DNA from: Solirubrobacteraceae bacterium
GTDB lineage: Bacteria; Actinomycetota; Thermoleophilia; Solirubrobacterales; Solirubrobacteraceae
Reading direction: 5' to 3'
Assembly: GCA_030725785.1 (NCBI GenBank)
Contig: JANRFB010000073.1
Span: 13,417-62,962, forward strand
Length of the DNA stretch: 49,546 nucleotides
The notes beneath the pieces were generated by a model. The model was not told the origin of the DNA, searched no databases, and saw nothing but the letters and a program-made list of their open reading frames with translations. Position 1 is the first letter of the stretch, and every line of letters starts with the position of its first letter. Position numbers and translations under genes: made by a program. Shown one piece after another: positions 33,043-42,083 of this stretch.

Positions 33043-34946
33043 CGAAGCCTGCTCCGCAAGCGAGCGCCCCCGGCAGGCGGCGGTTGATAGCGCCCGACGC
33101 CGATTGTCACGGTCGAACCACTCGGCGCCGAACCGCCGGACGGGTTCTGCGAGACGACGGTGCCGTCTTGGCTCTCATCGGAAACGTCGACTCGGTCGAC
33201 GCTGACCGTGAAACCGGCACTTTGGATATCCGAGATTGCCGAGGCCTCATCTTCACCAACGGTATTGGGCACCTTGGTCGTCGCCTGCTTCTTGGCGACG
33301 ACGAGTGCGATTGTTGCCCCCTTGGCGGCCTTCGTTCCAGCGCCGGGATCTTGGCGCAAGACGGTTCCTTCCGCGGAGCTCGATTCGTCGGTCGTAACGC
33401 TGACGCCAAAACCGGCGCCGCGCAGCGTCGCGCGGGCATCGTCGACGTTCTGTCCAACGACGGCCGGTACTTCAACCGTCTCTTTTCCGCTGGAGACCAC
33501 GAGTGTCACGGTTGACCCTCGGTCTACCGGCGTGCCTTCCGGTGGCAGAGTTTCGATGCTGTCGCCGCTGGGCACGGTGTCGGATGACTGCTTACGTATT
33601 CGCACCGTGAAGCCCGCGTTCTGAAGCTTTCGCTGCGCCTGCGAAGCCGCCAGCCCAGCAACCGACGGCACTGCGACAGAGCCCGGTCCGTCGGAGACCG
33701 TCAGCGTGATTGTCGAACCCTTGTCCGCCTGCTCGCCGCCTGGAGGATCTTGGCCGACAACCTGCCCTTTCGGCGAGTCTGACTCTTTGATGACGCTGTC
33801 GGTTTTAAAACCAGCTCGGGATAAGACTGCCTGCGCAGTTGACTCTTCACTTCCAACGACACTCGGCACCGTCACTTGGTCGGGCTTAAGCAGCAGCAAA
33901 AGCAGCACCAGCAGCCCTACGGCGACGATGGCACCGCCGGCAAAAAGCCACCAGCGACGGCTTGGCCCCTGGTCATCGTCGCTACCGCGATTGCTGTAAC
34001 CGCCGGCAGCGGCGGCACCGCCGGCGCCGGCGGCAAGCGTCCGGCCGCTCATTCCTATCGCGGTCGATTCGCCAACACCAGCGACGGCCGCAATCGGTGG
34101 CGCAGCGGCTGGCATCGTCCCGGCACGAGCCTGCTCGAGCGCGTCCATGAACTCGTCGGCGGTGGCAAAGCGCTGCCCCGGATCTTTCGCCAATGCGCGC
34201 ATGATCACGGCCTGAAGCTGCGGGCTGATCGCAGCGTTTATCTCGCAAGGCGGGGTTGGAACTTCACTTACGTGCTTGAGCGCAATAGTGACTGCGCTCT
34301 CGCCATCAAACGGCACCTGCCCGGTGACCATCTCGTAGAGAATCACTCCGATCGAATAGAGGTCGGACTGTTCGCTAACTGACTGGCCCTGCGCCTGCTC
34401 CGGCGAGAGGTATTGGGCTGTTCCCATGATCGAACCGGTCTGCGTCATATCTGAGGCTCCGGCGCGCGCGATGCCAAAATCGGTCACGGTGGCGAGCCCG
34501 TCGTCGTCAACAATCACGTTGTGCGGCTTGAAGTCGCGGTGAATAACGTTGCGCCGGTGGGCAAAACGTGCGGCGCGCAGAATCTGCTCCGTCATATCGA
34601 TCGCCCAGTCGGAATCGAGCGCGCCGTACTCATTGATGATCGCCTTCAGCGTTTGGCCTTGGAGGTACTCCATCGCGATGTAGTAGGTGCCATCCCATTC
34701 GCCGCGGTCATAGACCGAGACGACATGCTGGTGCTGAAGGCTGGCGGCGGCCGAAGCCTCACGGCGAAAGCGCTCGACAAACTCAGCGTCCTGCGCGAAG
34801 CGGCTGTAGAGCAGCTTGATCGCCACTTCGCGATCGAGCTGAAGGTCGGTGGCGCAGTAGACGTCAGCCATGCCGCCCGAGCCGAGCAGGTATTCGACGC
34901 GGTAGCGACCATCGATCATCGTGCCTGGCTCTACACCCGTGCTCAT
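33039..34946 (-). CDS. pknB: Ser/Thr protein kinase with four PASTA domains
   Basis: 635 aa. Kinase domain about residues 15-280: glycine loop LGSGGMADV, Lys44, catalytic HRDFKPHN near residue 137, DFGIARA, and an activation loop rich in Thr/Ser (MTQTGSIMGTAQYLSPEQAQ) as in PknB. A juxtamembrane region rich in Gly/Ala is followed by one membrane segment (LFAGGAIVAVGLLVLLLLLL, near 335). Four PASTA domains fill the outside part, starting at PSVVGSEEST, PSVAGLAASQ, PAVVGQNVDD and PNTVGEDEAS; a short Pro/Gly/Arg tail ends the protein. PASTA domains bind muropeptides or lipid II, linking wall state to phosphorylation of cell-division proteins. Coupled to pbpA and ddl by 4-nt overlaps. Confidence 0.96.
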   Translation of the reverse strand: MSTGVEPGTMIDGRYRVEYLLGSGGMADVYCATDLQLDREVAIKLLYSRFAQDAEFVERFRREASAAASLQHQHVVSVYDRGEWDGTYYIAMEYLQGQTLKAIINEYGALDSDWAIDMTEQILRAARFAHRRNVIHRDFKPHNVIVDDDGLATVTDFGIARAGASDMTQTGSIMGTAQYLSPEQAQGQSVSEQSDLYSIGVILYEMVTGQVPFDGESAVTIALKHVSEVPTPPCEINAAISPQLQAVIMRALAKDPGQRFATADEFMDALEQARAGTMPAAAPPIAAVAGVGESTAIGMSGRTLAAGAGGAAAAGGYSNRGSDDDQGPSRRWWLFAGGAIVAVGLLVLLLLLLKPDQVTVPSVVGSEESTAQAVLSRAGFKTDSVIKESDSPKGQVVGQDPPGGEQADKGSTITLTVSDGPGSVAVPSVAGLAASQAQRKLQNAGFTVRIRKQSSDTVPSGDSIETLPPEGTPVDRGSTVTLVVSSGKETVEVPAVVGQNVDDARATLRGAGFGVSVTTDESSSAEGTVLRQDPGAGTKAAKGATIALVVAKKQATTKVPNTVGEDEASAISDIQSAGFTVSVDRVDVSDESQDGTVVSQNPSGGSAPSGSTVTIGVGRYQPPPAGGARLRSRLR

Positions 34947-36385
34947 CGCAGCAACGACTCCATCACAGCCTTGGCAATTGGCGCGGCGTCAGTGCCGCCA
35001 AAACCGCCGACCGTCTTCTCGATCGTGACGGCGATTGCGACCTGCGGGTCGGATGCGGGGGCAAAGGCGATGAACCAGGGCTGCGAGATGTTGTTGATCA
35101 CGTCGATCTCGGCGGTGCCGGTCTTACCAGCGACTTCGATTCCCGACAGAGCGGCGGCGGTGCCGGTTCCCTCTTGAACGACGCGCTGCATCATCGCCGT
35201 CAACTTCTCGGCGCTCGCCGCCGACATAACGCGCGAGAACCGTTGCGGCGTATTTTCGTAGGCGGTTCGACCCTCCGGATCGATCGTTCGCGTGGCGATA
35301 CCGGGTCGCATCAGGATTCCGCGATTGGCAACTGCGCTCGCGACCATCGCCATCTGCAGCGGCGTTGCAAGCAGCTTGTCCTGCCCGATCGAAGCGCGGC
35401 CGATATCGACGCAGCTATCGGTCGGACTAACGAGCTCCCGGTTTCCATCAGGAGAGCAGTAAAGGCCGCTGGCGAGCCGCTCGCTGGCCGGTAGATCGAC
35501 CGGCACTAGGCTGCCGAAACCAAAACGCTCCATGTAGCGACTCATTCGACGCTTTCCAACGCGCTCCCCCACCTGCGCCCAAACCGTGTTTACCGATTGC
35601 GTCAGCGCCGTCGTCAAATCAACCTCGCCGAAGCTCTGGCCGCCATCGTTGTTGAGCGGAACACCCGAAATCGGGATCGCATTGTCGCCGTTGACGGTCG
35701 AGGTCGGCTCGTACAAGCCACTGTCGATCGCGGCGGTGGCCGTCACGACCTTGAAGGTCGAGCCGGGCGGGTAAAGCCCCGCCGTTGTGCGGTTGAGCAG
35801 CGGCGCGCCGGGGGCTGAATTGAGCCTCGCTGTCTGCTTTGCGCTGCGCAGCACGTTCGGGTCGTAGCTAGGAATCGAGGCCATAACTTTGACGCGGCCG
35901 CTGCGCGGGTCAAGCGCGACGACGGCGCCCGCCCTTCCAGCCAGCTGGTCGAGAGCGATCTGCTGCGATTGCGGATCGAGCGCGGTCTGAAGATCATTCC
36001 CCTGTTGGCGCTTACCTTGGAGCTTGCGCAGAGTCCCTTCGAGCCCCGCCGTACGGCCGGTTAGCTGGCCGTTGTAGAAGCGCTCAAGACCTGCGGTGCC
36101 AGGGTTCAGGAACGAGTAGCCAACGGTTTGCGCGAAGAGCCCGTTCTCCGGGTACCGGCGTGCGTAAGTGCCGTCGCTACGCCGGACAGAGCGAGCCAGA
36201 ACGGTTCCCGTGTCGGCGACAATCTGCCCGCGCGCAATTCGCTGCTGGGCGAGCAGTTCGCGCTTGTTCTGGGGGTTCTCCTGCAGCGCGGCGCGGTCGA
36301 TCACAGTCCAGCGAGTTGTGAAGTACGCGAGCAGCCCGAAAAGCACAAGCAGCACCGCAAAGACGCGGATGATCGGCTTGTTCAT
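34943..36385 (-). CDS. pbpA: Penicillin-binding protein, class B transpeptidase
   Basis: 480 aa. An N-terminal membrane segment (IIRVFAVLLVLFGLLAYFTT) anchors the protein. After an N-terminal domain comes the transpeptidase domain with SxxK in YPPGSTFKVVTA near residue 209, SxN in TQSVNTVWAQVG near 267, and KTG in VAGKTGTAEID near 425. It cross-links peptidoglycan stems. The size and context match actinobacterial PbpA, the partner of the adjacent SEDS protein. It overlaps both neighbours by 4 nt. Confidence 0.95.
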   Translation of the reverse strand: MNKPIIRVFAVLLVLFGLLAYFTTRWTVIDRAALQENPQNKRELLAQQRIARGQIVADTGTVLARSVRRSDGTYARRYPENGLFAQTVGYSFLNPGTAGLERFYNGQLTGRTAGLEGTLRKLQGKRQQGNDLQTALDPQSQQIALDQLAGRAGAVVALDPRSGRVKVMASIPSYDPNVLRSAKQTARLNSAPGAPLLNRTTAGLYPPGSTFKVVTATAAIDSGLYEPTSTVNGDNAIPISGVPLNNDGGQSFGEVDLTTALTQSVNTVWAQVGERVGKRRMSRYMERFGFGSLVPVDLPASERLASGLYCSPDGNRELVSPTDSCVDIGRASIGQDKLLATPLQMAMVASAVANRGILMRPGIATRTIDPEGRTAYENTPQRFSRVMSAASAEKLTAMMQRVVQEGTGTAAALSGIEVAGKTGTAEIDVINNISQPWFIAFAPASDPQVAIAVTIEKTVGGFGGTDAAPIAKAVMESLLR

Positions 36386-37677
36386 CGCCTCGCCTCGCGC
36401 CGCGCGCGGTCCGAGATCAACAGCAGCAGCGCGATGATCACAAAGTTGGCGACGATCGACGAGCCTCCGTAAGAGACGAAGGGCAAAGTCACGCCGGTCA
36501 GCGGAATCACCTTTGTGACGCCACCAACGATTACGAAGACCTGCAGTGCAACGACCGTCGTAAGGCCGGTTGCCAGCAGCTTCGAGAAAGAGTCGCGGGC
36601 CAGAACGGCGATCCGGAAGCCGCGCTCAATCAGCAGCACGTAAACCAGCAGCAGCGCAATTCCGCCGATCAGGCCGAGCTCGTTGACGATTACGGCGTAG
36701 ATCAGGTCGGTCTGTGCCGCAGGCAAAATCGGGCTATCACCGACGCTTATTAAGGCTTGGCCAAATCCCTCTCCCCAGAGGCCGCCATCGGCCTGAGCGA
36801 AGAGCGATTGCGCGATCTGGTAGCTGCCGCCGATCTGCTCGTAGAGCTTTGGGTCAAACGGGTGTTGCCAGGCACTGATGCGGTCGCCAACGTGGCCGAC
36901 AGTCGTCGCAAAGAACCAAGCGCCGATGCCGAAGAGGCCGAAACCAACAACCGGAAAGATCAGACGATCGGTGGCGACGTAGAGCATTGCGAGAAAGCCG
37001 CCGAAGAACATCAGCGATGAGCCAAGGTCGCGGATGAAGACCAGCATCAGCATTGCCAGACCCCAGACCAGCAGCAGCGGGCCGATGTGTTTTAGCCGCG
37101 GCAACGTGATCCCGAACCGCTTGCGCGAAACCAGCAGCGCGCGCGTATCGCGCAAGTAGCTGGCAAGGAAGATGATGATGCCGATCTTTGCGAATTCAGC
37201 CGGCTGGAACGAGACCGGGCCGATGCTGATTCCAAGATAGGCGCCGTTCACCTGCTGCCCGATTCCCGGAATACGTGGCAGCAGCAGCAGCGCGATGCTG
37301 CCGGCAGCAATCAAGTACCGATAGCGCTCGAGAACGCGGTAGTCGCGCAGGAAGATGATCGTCGCCGCGAAGGCGATCAGACCGATCACAAACCACTGAG
37401 CTTGGTCGCGCGCAAGCGTTTCGTTGAGGCGATAGATCACTACCAGCCCGATGCTCGCCAAGACGGCGATTATCGGCAGCAGGTATGGATCGGCGTCGGG
37501 TAGACGGACGCGGATGATCAGGTGGGCGGCAAAGCAGAGGCCGAGGAAGATCGCGCCATATGTAAGTGAAAGGTTGTCGAGCTGCGTCTGCTCTTGCAGG
37601 AAGACGGCACCAAAGCCGGCAACGATCAGCAGTGAGGCTGGCACCAACCCCAGCAGTTCGCGGTTACGCGCGTTCAC
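36382..37677 (-). CDS. SEDS peptidoglycan glycosyltransferase (RodA/FtsW)
   Basis: 431 aa from GTG, with 10-12 membrane segments. The family signatures are present: AYLGISIGPVSFQPAEFAKI near residue 162, IFLASYLRDTR, VFIRDLGSSLMFFGGFLAML near residue 214 with the catalytic-type Asp, and GVTLPFVSYGGSSIVANFVI near the end. SEDS proteins polymerise lipid II outside the membrane together with a class B penicillin-binding protein, here encoded next. In mycobacteria the gene at this place is called rodA, but the sequence alone does not separate RodA from FtsW. Confidence 0.94.
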   Translation of the reverse strand: MNARNRELLGLVPASLLIVAGFGAVFLQEQTQLDNLSLTYGAIFLGLCFAAHLIIRVRLPDADPYLLPIIAVLASIGLVVIYRLNETLARDQAQWFVIGLIAFAATIIFLRDYRVLERYRYLIAAGSIALLLLPRIPGIGQQVNGAYLGISIGPVSFQPAEFAKIGIIIFLASYLRDTRALLVSRKRFGITLPRLKHIGPLLLVWGLAMLMLVFIRDLGSSLMFFGGFLAMLYVATDRLIFPVVGFGLFGIGAWFFATTVGHVGDRISAWQHPFDPKLYEQIGGSYQIAQSLFAQADGGLWGEGFGQALISVGDSPILPAAQTDLIYAVIVNELGLIGGIALLLVYVLLIERGFRIAVLARDSFSKLLATGLTTVVALQVFVIVGGVTKVIPLTGVTLPFVSYGGSSIVANFVIIALLLLISDRARREARR

Positions 37678-38867
37678 GGAGCGCCGCTCCCGAGCCGCCC
37701 TAGTTCAAGCTGGCGGACGAGATCATCGGCGTCGCTGCGCGAACGCAAGCTGTGCTCGGTGATCGTCGTGCGCTCGCTGATAGGCAGCTGCGAAAGGTTG
37801 ATGCCGGAGATGTAATCCTCGCGATAGAGATTGATGCCGAGGGGCAGTTCGTAGGGAATGCCTTGGTAGACGCTTACAAAGCCTTCGCGGTCGGCGCCAA
37901 TGAAATAGATCGCCTGCGAGGCGAAGTAGACCCCCGAAAGCAGCAGCGCGGCAACGACGAGCGCCAGCACGGTCCCAATTCCTGGCTTCCAGCGACGGCG
38001 GCGCTTGGCCGCAGGCGCGCGCGGATCGCGCGGCACGCGGCGCTCAACGCTGGCGGCGACTACTGCGTCACTGCCAGTTGCTTTTGCAACGGGGAGCTGG
38101 CCTATATCGAGGCCAACCTGAGTCGCCTCGATATCGCTTGCGTCTGGGTCGCCGAGCACCTCGAGGCGCATCAGCACGACCGTAATGTTGTCGCGGCCAC
38201 CGGCTTCGTTGGCGGCCGCAACCAGTGCGTGCGTGGTCGCCTTGAGCGGCTCGTCACGGGCAAGCACGTTCGCTATCTGCTCGTCGCTAATCATCGTCGA
38301 TAGGCCGTCGCTGCAAAGCAGCAGCAGGTCACCGTCGCGCGCACCGACCGTCTGCGCGTCGGGCTCAACGACCGACTCCGGTCCCAGTGCGCGCGTGATG
38401 ATCGAGCGCTGCGGATGATCGAGCGCCTGTTCCTCCGTGAGCTGACCTTGCCTGACCATCTCCTCAACGAGCGAGTGGTCATCGGTGAGGCGCTCGAGCG
38501 CGCCGTCACGCCAGCGGTAACAGCGGCTGTCACCGACGTGAACCAGCGTCACGTTGTTTTCACCTATGTAGGCGGCGGTGACGGTGGTTCCCATCCCTGC
38601 ACGCTCATCATCGGCAACCGAAAGAGCGTGGATCTGCGAGTTGGCCTGGCGGACGCTTTCGCTCAGCCGCTGCTCGACGCTCTCGCCTTCGCCCAAACCG
38701 CCGGAGAGCACCTCGATCGCCGTGGCCGAGGCAACCTCACCGGCCTGCGCCCCTCCCATCCCGTCAGCGACCGCGAAGAGCGGCGCGCGGGCCAGGAAGG
38801 CATCCTCGTTTGCGCGGCGCTGGCGGCCGGTGTCGGTCAGTTCGGCATGTTCGGCAACGCGCAGCAT
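37674..38867 (-). CDS. pstP: PP2C-type Ser/Thr phosphatase, membrane-bound
   Basis: 397 aa. The PP2C domain fills residues 1-235: the motifs TDTGRQRRANEDAFL, FAVADGMGGAQAGEVAS, HVGDSRCYRWRDGALERLTD, LLLCSDGLSTMISDEQI and NEAGGRDNITVVLMRLE contain the Asp residues that bind the two metals. A basic linker and a membrane segment near residues 300-320 (GTVLALVVAALLLSGVYFAS) follow, then an outside tail of about 75 residues. It removes phosphate from the kinases and their substrates and balances PknB. Its ATG overlaps the stop of fhaB by 1 nt. Confidence 0.95.
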   Translation of the reverse strand: MLRVAEHAELTDTGRQRRANEDAFLARAPLFAVADGMGGAQAGEVASATAIEVLSGGLGEGESVEQRLSESVRQANSQIHALSVADDERAGMGTTVTAAYIGENNVTLVHVGDSRCYRWRDGALERLTDDHSLVEEMVRQGQLTEEQALDHPQRSIITRALGPESVVEPDAQTVGARDGDLLLLCSDGLSTMISDEQIANVLARDEPLKATTHALVAAANEAGGRDNITVVLMRLEVLGDPDASDIEATQVGLDIGQLPVAKATGSDAVVAASVERRVPRDPRAPAAKRRRRWKPGIGTVLALVVAALLLSGVYFASQAIYFIGADREGFVSVYQGIPYELPLGINLYREDYISGINLSQLPISERTTITEHSLRSRSDADDLVRQLELGRLGSGAP

Positions 38868-39355
38868 CAGGAATCAACGAACAGGAACTCGCTGTCACCG
38901 ATCCGCACGCGGTCGCCTTGATACAGCGGTTGAGGACCACTAACGGTCTCTTCATTAAGGAACGTGCCGTTGGTTGATCCAAGATCCTCAAGCACGACGC
39001 GGCCGCCCTGCAGCACCAGCCGGGCGTGAGCGGAGGAGGCGTACGGGTCTTCAAGCCGAATCTCTGCCTGCTCGCCGCGGCCGAGGACGGCGCCGCCAGC
39101 AATTTCGTACTCCATTCCCGGTGTGTGGCCGGGCGCGCGTTCGACGACGAGTCGTGGATCCCCAGGTCCCGACGGCGCGGCGCCAGCGGTCACGGCGCTG
39201 TGGATTCCAGTGGCGTCGGCCGGCATCGGGCTGGCGGCGCGCTGCTCGTCGGGGCGGCGCAGATCGCGCAGCGTGCTGCGAACGACCCACGCGACAAAGA
39301 GAAAGAGGACAAGCAGGAAGGCGCCCTGCAACACGATTGCTGTTGGCTGCAGCAT
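38867..39355 (-). CDS. fhaB: FHA domain membrane protein
   Basis: 162 aa. One N-terminal membrane segment (IVLQGAFLLVLFLFVAWVV) is followed by a short linker and a C-terminal FHA domain: GAVLGRGEQAEIRLEDPYAS, SSAHARLVLQGGRVVLEDLG, STNGTFLNEE. The Arg, Ser-x2-His and Asn residues that hold phosphothreonine are all visible. In mycobacteria FhaB (FipA) links PknA/PknB signals to the division site. It lies between fhaA and pstP, each joined by a 1-nt overlap. Confidence 0.94.
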   Translation of the reverse strand: MLQPTAIVLQGAFLLVLFLFVAWVVRSTLRDLRRPDEQRAASPMPADATGIHSAVTAGAAPSGPGDPRLVVERAPGHTPGMEYEIAGGAVLGRGEQAEIRLEDPYASSAHARLVLQGGRVVLEDLGSTNGTFLNEETVSGPQPLYQGDRVRIGDSEFLFVDS

Positions 39356-40086
39356 CAGCGCACCTCAAACCGGCCGCTTACGGGCCCCAGCTTTATCTGA
39401 TCGCCATTGCTCAGCCGCAGCGAACCGTCGACGCGGCCGCCGTTGACGACGACGCCATTTGTCGAACCAAGGTCCTCGACGATCCAGCCCTCAACCTCGT
39501 CGCAGAGGATCTGCGCGTGTTGACGCGAGACGTCCGCGTTCTCCAGCACCACGTCGCAGGAGCTGCTGCGGCCGATCACTGCCCCGGCCGGTGGGATCGT
39601 GAAACGCGTTCCTTCGGCCTCGAAGATTGCCCGTGCCGGCATCGCAGCCCGCGGTTTTATCGCCTTCGCTGAAGGCTGCGGGGCTACTGGCACCGGCTCC
39701 TCGTCTGGGATCTGATCGAGCCTAATAACGCGGGTTTCAATGCCAAATTCGCCAAGTCCAAGCGCTTCATCGACGCCAAATTGAATTACCGGGCGGGAAA
39801 CAAGCGTCAAGCGCTCCGCGCGGGCATGCTCAAGTAGGTGGCCAGCCAGTTCGTCGGCGACCTCATCCTCGACGCCCTCGTATCGGACGCGGTCCTCGGG
39901 CGAAAGCCAGATCACGTAGTCGTTCGGGGCATAGCTGCGTGAGAGAGAAACCTTGACGTTCTGATCCATCTCGCGCGTCAGCCGGCGTGAGATCTCAACC
40001 GGGCCGACTTCACTGCGGAAGACGCGGCCGAAAGTGCCCTCGACGAGGCCGCTCAGTCGCTGCTCGAGATTACGTAGAACGCTCAT
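39355..40086 (-). CDS. fhaA: DUF3662 and FHA domain protein
   Basis: 243 aa. The N-terminal ~115 residues (SVLRNLEQRLSGLVEGTFGR, VEISRRLTREMDQNVKVSL, YAPNDYVIWLSPEDR) are the DUF3662 domain found in FhaA. A Pro/Ala linker leads to the FHA domain with IGRSSSCDVVLENADVSRQH and EDLGSTNGVVVNGG. FhaA is a soluble phosphopeptide-binding partner of PknB and of the flippase MviN in mycobacteria. The usual long linker is short here. First gene of the seven-gene operon. A TATCAT box at 40124-40129 (minus strand) gives a leader of about 30 nt. Confidence 0.95.
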   Translation of the reverse strand: MSVLRNLEQRLSGLVEGTFGRVFRSEVGPVEISRRLTREMDQNVKVSLSRSYAPNDYVIWLSPEDRVRYEGVEDEVADELAGHLLEHARAERLTLVSRPVIQFGVDEALGLGEFGIETRVIRLDQIPDEEPVPVAPQPSAKAIKPRAAMPARAIFEAEGTRFTIPPAGAVIGRSSSCDVVLENADVSRQHAQILCDEVEGWIVEDLGSTNGVVVNGGRVDGSLRLSNGDQIKLGPVSGRFEVR

Positions 40087-40123
40087 AGTTGGTGGCTCTT
40101 TGCCGCGGGACCGTAAGCGCCGA

Positions 40124-40129
40124 TGATAC
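40124..40129 (-). promoter_or_regulatory. Putative -10 box TATCAT of the fhaA-ddl operon
   Basis: On the minus strand TATCAT lies 37 nt before the fhaA ATG at 40086, within the 108-bp gap after the upstream kinase gene. Unlike most heads in the window it would give a leadered message, though no strong Shine-Dalgarno site is seen. Confidence 0.33.
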
Positions 40130-40194
40130 GGCCTTCCCTAATCGCCTGACCATGCTACGGACTGGACCTGCCGCTGCGCCTGAGCGCTATGTGC

Positions 40195-41940
40195 TCAGCG
40201 ATTTTCGCGAACAGTCGCCGCCGCCAATGCCAGCAGCGCGGCAAGCGCTCCACCGGCGACGAGAACACCGCTCTGCGGCACCTTAAGCGGCCAGCCCAGC
40301 ACGCCCGCAAGGGCAACGCTCGCCACGCAGAGCGCGGCGGCCCAGGCGACGGCGGCCGCAAGCTGCAACACAACAAGGCGACTGGCAGTTATTGACGGCA
40401 GGATCCAAGCGGCCGCAGCCCACACGAGCGCGATGAGTGGAATGCCATGAACAATGATCGCGATCACTACGTCGCCTCCGGACGCAGCCGACCCAGCCCA
40501 ACCGGCCTCAAGTGGAAGATCACCGAAGAGCAGACGGCTCTTCGCAATCGGCTCGGCCAGCGCCAACCACCAGAAGCCAAGGCCAGCGAGAGCAGCACGC
40601 TGTTTGGCGCTGGCACTAAAGCCGGCGAGCGCAGGGAAGGCGAGCGCCAAACTGACAAGTCCCAGTAGCGGCGCTAGAAATGGAACTAGCCAGCTGCTCG
40701 GATCGCGCGGCATCAGTAGTACCGTTGGCAGCAGCGCTGCCCAGAGCAAGACAGCCCAGCCTGGCAGGCCGGAGGCAATGAAGAATGCAGTCAGCGCGCC
40801 GGCAACAAGCAACGCGCCGACGCGTGGCAGTAAAGCCGCGGCCAGCACTGCGCAGAGAGCCGTCCACAGCAGCGGCAGCTTTGGAGCGGCGGCGACCGGC
40901 TCAAGCGCGAGCAGTGACGCGACAACCAATGCCGCAGCTGCCACCGCGCCGATCAGCCTTTGTGGGACTGAAACCGACCGATCGAACGCTGTTTGCTCCG
41001 GATCTTCGAGCAGATCCTCGTGCTCATAGCCCTCAATCACCGCCGCGTCGACAGCGCCGGCCGTTGTGTCGGTCTGCGGAAGTCCGTCGATCAGAGCCTC
41101 GCGTAGCTCCGCCAAACTGCCCCTATCGAGCTCCTCCGGCTGTACGGCCCAGTCGATCGCATCACAGATCTGCTCCGCCAGCTCCGGCCGCAGCTGGCTC
41201 AGCGGCGGCAATCTCGTTCCAACCCGGCGCGCGGTCGCCGCAGCGCCAGGGGCGCGGACTGGGTTGACGCCGCTAAAGGCTTCGTAGAGAACAAGCGCCA
41301 ACGAATAAAGGTCGCTCTGGCCGCTGACCGGGCTGCCATCGGCCTGCTCGGGCGCCATGTAGGCGAGCGTGCCAACAACGTCGCCGGTGCGCGTCAGCGC
41401 ATCATCCCCGGCGATCAATGCGATCCCGAAGTCGGTCAGCTTGACAATCCCAGCCTCGCCATCAGGGTTATCGGGAATGATCACGTTTGCCGGTTTGATG
41501 TCGCGGTGGATGACCCCGCGCGCGTGAGCGTGGCTGAGCGCGTCGCAAAGCGCGATGCCTATCCGCGCAACGTCACGGTCAGAGAGCTCGCCCGCTACAA
41601 GCCGCTCCCGCAGCGTCTTGCCGCGGACCAGCTCGGAGACAAGGTAGACCGCTTCGGCGTCGCGGCCAGCTTCGTGGAGGGCGACGATCCCAGGGTGGTT
41701 GAGACGAGCAGCGGCGATCGCCTCACGCTCGGCGCGAGCCGCCATTTCCGGATCGTGAGCTTCTATCCGTTTAACGGCGACGACGCGGTCTAATCTTTCA
41801 TCAAGCGCCAGCCAGACGACGCCGAAAGCACCGGCGCCAAGGCGCCGCATCAAGCGGTAGCGCTCAAGCACAACCGTCGCCGTGGCCTCGCTCTGAGGTG
41901 GCGGCTCAAAATGGATGATCGTTCTGTCGGCGGTACTCAC
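40195..41940 (-). CDS. Ser/Thr protein kinase fused to a polytopic membrane domain
   Basis: 581 aa from GTG. Kinase domain at about residues 25-290: LGAGAFGVVWLALDE, VAVKRIE with the ATP lysine, VIHRDIKPANVIIPDN near residue 144, DFGIALIAGDDALTRTGDVV and GTLAYMAPEQADGSPVSGQS. From residue ~325 to the end there are about eight to ten hydrophobic segments (for example LIGAVAAAALVVASLLAL and LVPFLAPLLGLVSLALAFPA) instead of one membrane helix and a sensor domain. This layout suggests sensing inside the membrane, a role not proven. It lies directly upstream of fhaA on the same strand (108 bp), so it may act with the FHA proteins. Confidence 0.92.
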   Translation of the reverse strand: MSTADRTIIHFEPPPQSEATATVVLERYRLMRRLGAGAFGVVWLALDERLDRVVAVKRIEAHDPEMAARAEREAIAAARLNHPGIVALHEAGRDAEAVYLVSELVRGKTLRERLVAGELSDRDVARIGIALCDALSHAHARGVIHRDIKPANVIIPDNPDGEAGIVKLTDFGIALIAGDDALTRTGDVVGTLAYMAPEQADGSPVSGQSDLYSLALVLYEAFSGVNPVRAPGAAATARRVGTRLPPLSQLRPELAEQICDAIDWAVQPEELDRGSLAELREALIDGLPQTDTTAGAVDAAVIEGYEHEDLLEDPEQTAFDRSVSVPQRLIGAVAAAALVVASLLALEPVAAAPKLPLLWTALCAVLAAALLPRVGALLVAGALTAFFIASGLPGWAVLLWAALLPTVLLMPRDPSSWLVPFLAPLLGLVSLALAFPALAGFSASAKQRAALAGLGFWWLALAEPIAKSRLLFGDLPLEAGWAGSAASGGDVVIAIIVHGIPLIALVWAAAAWILPSITASRLVVLQLAAAVAWAAALCVASVALAGVLGWPLKVPQSGVLVAGGALAALLALAAATVRENR

Positions 41941-42083
41941 TAGCTCCTACATTCTGCGCTATTGGCGAGCTGCCTGCCGCATTAGTGAAGCGATGAATTT
42001 GCGAGCAAACTTGCACTGCGGCCGATTTTCGGGTTACGTCGTCATACTTTGCACCTGCGGCTTTCCAATGTCGCCTTTCAAAC

